Below are positions 44,964 to 53,346 of a DNA stretch of 64,000 nucleotides, piece after piece (position 1 is the stretch's first letter; every line of letters starts with the position of its first letter). A model generated the notes under the pieces. That model saw only the letters and a list, made by a program, of their open reading frames with translations. It did not search any database and was not told the origin of the DNA. The stretch covers positions 344,608 to 408,607 of the forward strand of contig CAJNDT010000990.1 of the NCBI GenBank assembly GCA_905221615.1, in the 5' to 3' direction. Position numbers and translations under genes: made by a program. The stretch comes from Symbiodinium sp. CCMP2592. Its lineage: Eukaryota; Sar; Dinophyceae; Suessiales; Symbiodiniaceae.

Positions 44964-45085
44964 ACTTAGAGGATCATGGGACTTAGTAAGTAGGTTATAA
45001 TTGGGGTTATAAGTCCCCTAAGTGGGGTTATCCTAATTATAACCTACTTATAACCTTACTTACTAAGTCCCATGAGCCTTCAAGT
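44964..45085. mobile_element. Hairpin element family C, copy 3
   Basis: ACTTAGAGGATCATGGGACT and AGTCCCATGAGCCTTCAAGT, with TTAGTAAGTAGGTTATAA against its complement. TA duplication at both ends. Confidence 0.92.
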
Positions 45086-45175
45086 AAGCTCTGGATTTTG
45101 AGCAGCTTTCGAATCATACTTTCAGTTTGGCGTCCTCCAGCCAGGAGCTTTCTTCCCCAGAGCCCCCGGGTAATG

Positions 45176-45300
45176 AATGCATACATACCTGCGTACATAC
45201 AGACATACATACATACTTACATACATAAATGCATGTAGGCATACAAACTTCCGACATACATACATGCATACATACGTATAAACACACATATCGGTATATA
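45176..45300. repeat. CATA/ACAT tetranucleotide repeat
   Basis: ATGCATACATACCTGCGTAC, ACATACATACATACTTACAT and similar. The minus-strand frame here is a Tyr/Cys/Val repeat artefact. Confidence 0.85.
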
Positions 45301-45417
45301 CACGCAGTTAGGCTCTCCGCTCGACTCACCGAGGTTTGACTCGAGGGCCAACGCGCTTTGGTTGGGATCGTCGGGCTTGCTGTTCTCGAGGGCCAGCGGG
45401 GTTGAAGAAGCCGGTTC

Positions 45418-45525
45418 CCAAAGAGCCCAATACGCCTTAATTAGGGAATGTACCTTAAATAACTAGGGGCTTCATATTATGATTAAAGCTATATTGCTCA
45501 ATAAAGGGATGTTGGGCTCTCTGGG
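45418..45525 (+). mobile_element. Hairpin element family F, copy 2
   Basis: CCCAAAGAGCCCAATACGCC, TTAATTAGGGAATGTACC, TAGGGGCTTCATATTATGAT and GGGATGTTGGGCTCTCTGGG. Confidence 0.9.
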
Positions 45526-45529
45526 TTTA

Positions 45530-45800
45530 GGTTTCGTCGAAGCTGCCGCGAGCGCGGCTTGAACTCGAGGACCCCACTGGCCTTCAACGACAAGTTCTGC
45601 TTCTGCTGAGCATGACACATGTGCACCAGGCGGGCCCGAGGCGAAAGGGGCGCACGACTGCAGCGTGTTGGCATGGGTCCATCGATGATCTTCTGGAGTT
45701 TGGCCATGCATACCTCGAACTCAACAACTCCCTCATTCGACCACGATGTGTTTGTATCAAGGTCCAAATAAAAACCTCGACATAAATGTCTTCATCCATG
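45530..45800 (-). other. Possible coding fragment, unrecognised
   Basis: Overlapping minus-strand frames. One, at 45,498-45,767, contains TNTSWSNEGVVEFEVCMAKL then QKIIDGPMP. Another, at 45,472-45,711, contains AEAELVVEGQWGPRVQAALA. The switch of protein-like signal between frames suggests an exon boundary or an old frameshift. The family F element begins right at the downstream edge. Confidence 0.22.
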
Positions 45801-45999
45801 TGTGTGTGTATATATATATATGCTTTTTCAGTTATGTCTTATGTACTGCTTTGTTTGTTTATTCCCATCTAAGTATATCTTCACATGCGCTACAGGATTT
45901 TTCAGGATCGTAAGGTTTTCTGCTTTGTAGAACGTGACGTCACAGCCAAGCCGAGACATTTACTTGACTGAACACACCCTAAACATCCCTACACCACTG

Positions 46000-48590
46000 T
46001 GCGACAGTAGAACCTTAAAGGAAACGAACTGTCTGATAGGAAACCCCATTTACGTTCATGTTATGGGAAAACGATTGCATGGGATATAGGAAGAACCAGC
46101 AACACAGTCTTAAAGATACTTTAGCCATACACGTGCTGAAGGATACACAAAGTCTCTCACAGATACGAATCTCATATACATGTCTATACATAGATGTACT
46201 TATAACAGCCCAACTACCTGTCTTTATGCCCGGAGATGTTCGCGAGGCTGGTCGTTCCTATGACCGCTCTTTATGTACCCTAATCACTACTTCAGACTAC
46301 CAAAGCCTACTCTTAACTCTTTCTTAGGGTCCCCATAAACTCTACATTAGGAGGCTTTTTCAGAACCTGCAAGAAGTAGGTTATGGCAGTTTAGTTTAAG
46401 GTGAAAAATCCAAAGTGTAAGCTGAGGAACCACTAACCAAAGCGATGAAGGTAAGGATCGAAGCCGTAAGGCCAACAACCCCAAAAGCCGTTTAAATCAT
46501 GCAATCCTAGACCCTCCAACGGTGGGTAGAGTAACCTACAAATGGCTAATATTCTAAGTACTTGTGGGGTCCAGGTACACCCTACACCCAGCGCCATCAT
46601 TGGTTCACGAGATTTAGATGCCCCCCCTCCCCCCGGAGCATGCATACAATAATAGTTTGGGGTTTATAGGAGTAACCCTAACAGGGAATCCTGAATAATC
46701 TGGAGTACGCGCGAGAGTTGAGGGGTTGGGCTTTATACCAAAGTTATATATCCCGAGGACGACAGATGACCATGTATTCAGGCCACATTAATCACGGACC
46801 GCTTACGATTTGAAAGCTTGTGGGCTTCAGGGTCTAGCGAAACCCTAAAACCCAAATCCTAAACCCTGAACCCCAAAACCCTAAACCCCAAATCCCAACC
46901 TTGAGATTAGAGGATTAGGCTCCCTCCGCAAAGCAGAGTCAGAGTTCATTTAAGGGTTGGTCGGTTTAGGGTTTACGGTTTAGGGCTTCAGAGTGTTAGG
47001 GTTTAGGGTTTCAGGGTGTTAGGGTTTGTGCCGTCGGGTGTAAAGTTTAAAGTTTAAACAGGGTTACTTTGCATGCGCAACCTTGAGACCCTACGCACTG
47101 AAGCCTAGTAGCCTTTCGCCTGAAGCCTATAGCCCCAAATCTTAGAACCTAAACCTTTACAACCTTTGTTGCATTTGTATTTATAAATACGCAAGCACTT
47201 CCCTAAACCCCAAACCCTAAGGAGGGGCCTCATAAATGTTAAACCCTACAATTACCTTAACCCCAGATAACCTACCCTTTTAAGGACTTATGTAAGGAAA
47301 TCATACCTCTAGATCCTCAAATTATAAACCCTAAATCCTAACTCCTAAACCCTAAATCCTAAATCCTAAGTCTTAAACCCTAAACCCTAAATCCTAAACC
47401 TAGACCCTAAACCGCCAGGTAGGGTATGAAATCGCTACGCAGCTCCTCAGCGTCAATCGCCACCGCCTGGGGCTTTGCCAGGGGGTTTAGGGTTTAGGGC
47501 GTCTCGACGCGCAGCGGCAGTATTTTCTATGTAGGAAGACGCCCCAACACTCCCAGGGGTGTGGGGGGGCGGCCTGTCTACGTCTAGCATTGGAGTGTGA
47601 TTCCACCACCAAACAATTACAAATTGGTGTCTGTTTCTTTCCCGCCCGCTGTGCGCTTACACAGGCTACCACCCAAAATATTACCTTTTAGGGTTTAGGG
47701 CTTACGCCCTCAATTCCCACCTCTGCCCTGGTTGGCTCCTGCTCGATTTCTGGCCAAAACAAGTGCCGGGGAGCAGGGGGTGAGCGGCCACGGGCCGAGG
47801 GGCCAGAGGTCGGCCAGGCCAAAGTGGCCAGCCGCGGCCAGCTCTAGGGGTTTAGACCTAGGGTTTCGGCTTTAGGGTTCAGGGCTTGTGCGTTGTTCCG
47901 CGTCTTCCCGCATGGCTCTCCCCACATTGCAACCCAATCTCTGATCCGCCTCCTGGAAACACAACTCAGGCATGTGGGCTCCCAGATCACACACTACCGT
48001 GTACCACTCAATGTCCAAGAGTACCAATGATGTCCACAATGAAGCCGTTTAGGGAGTAGGCGACTTCTTGCGGACTTGCCGCGATTCAATCTCAGCTTCG
48101 GGGGTGCGGGATGTAAGGTGTAGTCGTGTCCCTGCGCTTCGCAATCCTGAAGCCTTATATGAACCCCAAACCTTCGAAACCGTCCGCAAAACCGAGAAAC
48201 TTGAAGAGGCTGTTTAATCCCTGACTATCCAGCTTTCCAGCTCACATACGGGCTGCGGGTAATGTACAGTCTCAATAATTCGAACCGGGTTTTGCTGTGG
48301 TACAGTTCATGTACCTAAACACGAACCCCACAGGAACCCTAAGTTTTTGGTGGCATGGCAAATGGGAACACTAATTGAGGAAGAATATTGGTATGTCCTT
48401 GGGGAAACCTGAGGCCCTAAAGCCTACGTCCCTTAACCCTGAACCCAGTGACCAAGTGCCGAGCCGATTCTGCTGCGTTTAGCCGAACCCGCCTGGCAAA
48501 GGCCAGTTGACCACAGATAGGGTTCAGGGCTTAAGGTTCAGGGTTTAGCGTCAGGGGGCTCAAAGGGACTACTGAGCCTGAGCCCCCAGC
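46000..48590. other. Non-coding DNA with CCCTAAA/TTTAGGG tracts
   Basis: Tracts at 46,840-46,890, 46,960-47,030 and 47,335-47,420. No hairpin families recognised and no gene supported. Confidence 0.45.
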
Positions 48591-48593
48591 ATC

Positions 48594-48680
48594 TATTTTA
48601 AGGGGCCTTAGTAATTGGAATCGGGGCTTTGGGATATACGTCTACTATAGGTAAAGTAAGGAAACCTAGGACATAATACT
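48594..48680 (+). mobile_element. Hairpin element family L, copy 10 (truncated by family E)
   Basis: TATTTTAAGGGGCCTTAGTA, GGAATCGGGGCTTTGGG and TAAAGTAAGGAAACC. The expected right end is missing and family E begins immediately. Confidence 0.65.
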
Positions 48681-48681
48681 A

Positions 48682-48783
48682 CTGTTGATGATATAAATCC
48701 TGCATTACCTGAAGGACCCTAAACTATGGGAGTTATGGTATATTCCGTATTATGGGTCATGCAGGATTTATATCATCAACCGT
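48682..48783 (+). mobile_element. Hairpin element family E, copy 3
   Basis: GTTGATGATATAAATCCTGC, ATTACCTGAAGGACCC and GGGTCATGCAGGATTTATAT..CATCAACCG. Confidence 0.93.
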
Positions 48784-48908
48784 ACTATGTGCTACTCCTT
48801 ATTCTTGACCTCAAATCACACCGTGAGCCCCGAGCCCCGTGGAGTCCCTGAATTTGAAGACCCCGAGCCCCGAACTGGGTTTAGAGGCTTAAGGCTTACC
48901 TGTAGCCG

Positions 48909-48982
48909 AAAGGGCCTACCTTTTTAGGGTTCCTTATTATGGTTTCTATATATAGTTCCTTAAAAAGGTAGGTCTTTTCGGT
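48909..48982. repeat. Hairpin element, singleton U
   Basis: Arms CCGAAAGGGCCTACCTTTTTAGGG and CCTTAAAAAGGTAGGTCTTTTCGG around TTATTATGGTTTCTATATAT. Confidence 0.82.
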
Positions 48983-49349
48983 TTAGGATTTAAGGCCTCA
49001 GGGGCATCCCCAAAAACACAAAACTTCAGGAGCTGGATGGGATCAGTATCCCAAGGGAACTACAGGCTGGCCATGGCTAAGCTTTAAGACTTTAAGGTCA
49101 CACAGGACATGCCTGCCTAAAAGGCTATTACACGTCACTACACTTAGTGCACTCCTTCAGGCCCTAAATTACGTGGGTTCGCGAACTACCTAAAGGAGAA
49201 ACCATAGCAAGAGAACTCGGCATACCAACTTTATCATAACTACTGGTTACCAGGGTTAGCACCCAGGATCAACGATTACTGCCAGCTGACATGGCTTACC
49301 ATGGCAGCCAGGAAAGTTGCCGGCATTCTTCGGAGCATTGCATGTTCAT

Positions 49350-49680
49350 GTTCAGTATAGATCTCGTTCTAACAGCATCAGCGTTGTAGGCATACAAACA
49401 CGGCCGTAATCATCGCCATCTTCTTGAGTCGTCTTCTTCATCTTCAACCTTCAAGCAGCACTTCAGACACATTTCCTTGGAATCGGATATCAAGTCCCCA
49501 TCCATCCAGGTGACAGACAGCCCCACACACAGCAAACTAGCAGACTCGAAGCCCCGGTGCAAGAGCTGTAAACCGTACCAGTCTGTCAGCACAGCAATGC
49601 GCATATTACTATTCAAGAAGCACTCACATAAATACATAAGATAACGAACAATAAACAAATGAAAACAATGCAGGATGCCC
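49350..49680 (-). other. Possible coding fragment, unrecognised
   Basis: The minus-strand frame 49,410-49,658 (82 codons) contains MRIAVLTDWYGLQLLHRGFE and SVTWMDGDLISDSKEM, then an acidic EDEEDD tail. Composition is protein-like with no recognisable domain. Confidence 0.22.
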
Positions 49681-49807
49681 GAACGTTACGTAAGGACCCT
49701 ATACTCCGCTAGAAGCACGGTGCATATCGAAGACAAGACGACGGCCTCCTGAGCCCTGCAGCCGGCAGGATCAGCAGGAAAGCGAGCCTGGCGAGCAGCT
49801 ACAAGTG

Positions 49808-49912
49808 CAGTAGAAGCCAGAAAGTTGGAATATCATTATCCTAACTCCTGTATGGTAAATTATAGGGCATCCTACCCTGAACCCATATTCCAACTTTCTG
49901 GAGTTCCCTTTA
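49808..49912 (-). mobile_element. Hairpin element family I, copy 2
   Basis: Reverse orientation to 11,041. CAGTAGAAGCCAGAAAGTTG at the left and CCAACTTTCTGGAGTTCCCTTT at the right. Confidence 0.9.
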
Positions 49913-50003
49913 GGGGCCTTAAGAATCAGACTAGGGTTTATATAAGAGGCCTTAATAGTCAGAATAGGGTTCAAGGGGCCTTAATCATCAAAATGAGGTT
50001 TAG
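49912..50003 (+). repeat. Three tandem partial family-L left ends
   Basis: AGGGGCCTTAAGAATCAGAC..TAGGG (49,912), AGAGGCCTTAATAGTCAGAA..TAGGG (49,945) and AGGGGCCTTAATCATCAAAA..TGAGG (49,974), about 30 bp apart, none followed by the element body. Confidence 0.8.
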
Positions 50004-50127
50004 GGTTCCTTCAAGGGTTCCTTTGGGGGTTGCGACAGGTTACGATGAGGAAAGTATAAAGGTGAAATTTAGTGGCCTTAGGCTGCCTCGAAGGAGGGGT
50101 TCTGGTTATAAGGGTTTAGTGGTATAG

Positions 50128-50207
50128 GGGGCCTTCGATTTTGGAGTAGGGTTTGGGGGCTTAATACTACAAGTTTGAAATAATATTGGAAGTTATTCTG
50201 GCCTATA
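50128..50207 (+). mobile_element. Hairpin element family L, degenerate copy 11
   Basis: GGGGGCCTTCGATTTTGGAG..TAGGGTTTGGGGGC, TACTACAAGTTTGAAATAAT and ATTGGAAGTTATTCTGGCC..TAT. Confidence 0.6.
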
Positions 50208-50798
50208 AATGCCAACTGTACTTCGGTCTTAACTGAGTTCCTATATTATACGGAGACTTTACGTAGTTTGAGGGCTCAAGGATGTACGGTATAGCTACTT
50301 ACTTGGACCTTTAGGGCTTTTTGGCAAGTCCTTCACCGAGGGGTTTAGCAGTTTAGCTTCTCCGCAGTATAGGGTTTGACGCATGGAAGGGTCTAGAATT
50401 CAAGGTTTGGAGCATCTTCAGGATGTTGAATACCCTAAACAATGGTTTCAACTGATGATAGGCTCTCTTACGCACGAAACTTCCCATTTCACCTGAATAC
50501 CTTTGTATCGGTGGGAAACGGTTTAGGATTCGACTACAGACTGGCTCAACGCCATTCCCTTCCACTCGACTGTATCTTCCGGGGCCCTAAGGGTTTATTG
50601 AATTTGCCAAGACAGCTTTATAGGTATCTATTTGGATTTCTCGGGAGTTTAGAAAACTTTAAGAGGCAAGATCTTAGCATCGACAAGCTGCAAACCTGCA
50701 TCCTGAACTACTAGTACATACATGCTACGCACCACACCCCAGGGCCATTCACTGCGGGTTTCCGACTGAGCGCTGCGCAGGGCAATGATGAATGGGCA

Positions 50799-50943
50799 CT
50801 TGGAGGTTCATGGGCAGATATAAGTGGGGTTTAAGTCCCCTAATATGGGTTATAACTCTAGCTACCTTACGTACTTACCTACTTATAGCTACCCTAAACC
50901 CTAAACCCCTTAACCTACTTCTAACTACCCATGAACCTCCAAG
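50799..50943. mobile_element. Hairpin element family D, copy 3
   Basis: CTTGGAGGTTCATGGGCAGA and ACTACCCATGAACCTCCAAG, with CA on both sides. The right half carries an extra CCCTAAACCCTAAACCCC insertion. Confidence 0.9.
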
Positions 50944-51022
50944 CAAGAACGGAATATGACAGGGACTCGCGCTTCTGTGCTCCCGACAGTCGGGAAGACG
51001 GAAGGTCTTTCCTCACAACCAG

Positions 51023-51128
51023 ATGGGAGTTTCCGAAAATGAGGGGTACCTTACTTTGGGGTCCTTATAATAAGGATCCTACTATATAGGGTACTATATT
51101 AGGGTCCCCTATTTTCGGAAACTCCCAG
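51023..51128 (-). mobile_element. Hairpin element family A, copy 5
   Basis: ATGGGAGTTTCCGAAAATGA and CCCCTATTTTCGGAAACTCCCA. The loop (GGGGTCCTTATAATAAGGAT) is in the opposite orientation to the copy at 41.8 kb. Confidence 0.93.
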
Positions 51129-51130
51129 AT

Positions 51131-52657
51131 CGTCGTGTGCCACAAGTGTTCTTGCGGACCTTGTGCGCGAAGTAACCGACGCGCAGCGAGCTTTCTGTCA
51201 TGTTGTGTGGGCAAACCGGTGGCACTAGAGCATGCTCAACCAGCACAGCGCGTCGATGCTTTCGATCAGCGATCCCCCTCAGCTCATGCAACTAAACACA
51301 TACTTGAACCTCGAATCCACGTCTCTCGGTTCCTGCGACCCTGCATACTCCACCCTCTCCCAGCAAACAGAATTCCAAGAGAACTGCCATCACCCCGAAA
51401 CACGCACCTTAGGGTCTCGGGCTCAGGGCTTAGAGTTTAGAACTTGGGGCTTCGCGTCGAGAGTCTAGGGCCTAGGGCGTAGAGCTCAAAGCTCAAACTC
51501 CGGCCAAAAAAGACCCCAATAGACACAACCCCAACCACCCCGAAGCCCTGTTAAGTTAAAAACCAAACTTGCATACTAGCTCCAGGACAACCTCTGCCCC
51601 GAAAGACACAAAGGGCCCAACACAATAGACAGCAAAACAAACCTGTGGTCAGCCCGATCTCCCCGGCTCAATACAACTAAGAACAAAATGAGGCAGAAGA
51701 AGCCTAACACCGCAACGCACCTGCAACACTCGCAAGACACAACAGAAACATCATGCAAACCCCAGCAAACGCCAATCCAATCTTCAAAACCCTAAACCTT
51801 ATCTCTTGTGGAACCCTTGGACCCTGATAAATGTCAAGGCCTTAGAGAACCTTACAGAGACACCTGTAGAACCGTAGAGCCCTTTCAGAACCCTCAGCCC
51901 TAAACCCTAAACCCCCTTGACATCCGAAAGCAAACCACCCTTAACCCTAAACCCTAAACCCCCATAGTACCCTTATAGTAACCCTTCTAGCTCCCTCAAA
52001 GGAACCCTTGGGGTAACCCTAAAACCCTGAACCCTCCAACAGCAGCCCAGAGGTATCCCGTCCTTTTTGGATCGCTCCCTCGGCTCTGCTGCGAGGTAGT
52101 TGGGGTTTAGGGCGTGCGGCTCTAGGCTTTTTGGATTTGAGGGTTTTTGAGGGATGTTGGGTTTAGGCCTTTGGGGTTTAGGGCTTTTGGGTTTAGAATT
52201 TTTGTATTTAAGGGTTTGGGATTTGGGGTTTAGGGTCTCGGGGTTTTGGGCTTCTGGACTCAGGCTTTTGGGTTAGGGTTTAAAGCTTTCAGGTTTATGG
52301 TTGTTGGTCTGATTTTGGGGTTGAGGTTGAAGGTTTGATGTTGAAGGTTTCTGAAACTAAACCCCCTTAGAACCATAATAAAACAACATGTTTAATATTC
52401 CCGTGGGTTTTACATGAACAAAAAAGAATTCCTTAGGAGACTATAAGAAAGCCTGAAAACGTTCCTGTGCAGATTTTCTAGGGATTGGGGACAGGGTTCG
52501 TTGGGTCCATGTAGCTACACCGTTATAGTTAGTACTTAAGGGTTCACATGTAGGTACTCTGGGGTCACAGTGCATACGAAATCGCGACCGGGACCCTCGG
52601 AGACGGTGGTTGCAAGGGCCCGAGCTCCGGGAGGGTTTAGGATGTTAAGGCGATATG
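51131..52657. other. Non-coding DNA, weak coding-like patch at start
   Basis: 51,131-51,400 has no TTTAGGG motif and has open frames on both strands without recognisable motif. 51,780-52,380 is rich in CCCTAAA then TTTAGGG variants (51,895-52,030, 52,100-52,350). No gene assigned. Confidence 0.4.
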
Positions 52658-52737
52658 GGCGGTTGTCAATATTAGGGTCCCTTTTTGGATCCTTATTATA
52701 ATACGGAACCTATTATTTAGGGCACCCAAAAAGGGGT
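52658..52737 (+). mobile_element. Hairpin element family G, copy 2 (right arm truncated)
   Basis: GGCGGTTGTCAATATTAGGG, TTATTATAATACGGAACC, ending at AGGGCACCCAAAAAGGGG without the final TTTTGACAACC. Confidence 0.85.
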
Positions 52738-52847
52738 GCTTTGGGTTTGCCACAGTGAGCTTGCCGAGGGTCGCGCGCTGTCTGCGCGACTGTCGAATGC
52801 ACTGGCGGAGTGGCTTAGAGTGCCAGCTACCGAAACAAGAGCAGGAA

Positions 52848-52950
52848 CCCAGCGAGCCCAATACCCCCTTAATAAAGGAAGACACCTTAAATCATTAGGG
52901 GCTTCATATTATGATCTAAGCTATATTCCTTACTTCTTAAGGGGCATTGG
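52848..52950 (+). mobile_element. Hairpin element family F, copy 3
   Basis: CCCAGCGAGCCCAATACCCC, TAGGGGCTTCATATTATGAT and TTAAGGGGCATTGG. The right terminus GGGCTCTCTGGG is missing and family E sequence follows directly. Confidence 0.85.
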
Positions 52951-53011
52951 TGCATTGCCCATAATAAGGAATATACCCTAATTCCCACAGTTTAATGTCA
53001 TTAAGGTAATG
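52951..53011 (-). mobile_element. Family E copy 4, left fragment interrupted by the retrotransposon
   Basis: TGCATTGCCCATAATAAGGA, ATATACCCTAATTCCCACAG..TTTA and TTAAGGTAATG match the reverse complement of family E up to the point of LTR insertion. A matching right end, AATGCAGGGTTTGTATCATC..AACCG, is found at 62,947-62,972. Confidence 0.82.
53007..53011 (+). repeat. Target-site duplication TAATG (left)
   Basis: TAATG directly before the 5' LTR, repeated directly after the 3' LTR at 62,851-62,855. Five bp is typical of Ty1/copia elements. Confidence 0.95.
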
Positions 53012-53346
53012 TGTTGAAATGCTTCTCACTGCATGCCCAGGTATCAGGTTAGACAGGTGTGTAGTCTGCTTGAAGGGATTGCCGGCACTTGTATAGTTTC
53101 CTTCAGGTAGGCTTGTACATGTGTGTTTCCTGTATCCTTTGGCTTAGGGGAAGGCTGCGTAGGAAAGCCTCTTGAGCCATGTGTACTGTAACCAACAACT
53201 TGTAAAGCTGTACAGGTCGTTTGTTGGTTTGTCGGTTCTCTTGTTGCTTCGTTGAGATCGTGAGTCGCCTCTGCGCCCAGCCATAGAAAACATCTTGCGT
53301 GAGCTTCGCTGCAGGGTATGGCCACCCAGGGTGAACACCTTCAACA
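53012..53346 (+). repeat. 5' LTR (335 bp)
   Basis: TGTTGAA...TTCAACA with 7-bp terminal inverted repeats. Identical by eye to 62,516-62,850, and the antisense open frame inside it (93 codons) is also identical in both LTRs. The LTR includes the first ATG of the polyprotein at 53,318. Promoter elements are not certain. TTGTATAG (about 53,089) and CTGTATCCTTTGG (about 53,130) are the only TATA-like strings. Confidence 0.97.

Noticed and set aside
51109-51440. Overlapping frames on both strands beside family A
   Set aside because: Both look equally plausible by composition and part of the minus-strand one is hairpin sequence, so neither is supported.
53044-53325. 93-codon minus-strand frame in the 5' LTR, repeated identically at 62,548-62,829
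   Set aside because: Antisense to the LTR and present twice only because the LTRs are identical. No domain. Kept as evidence for LTR identity.
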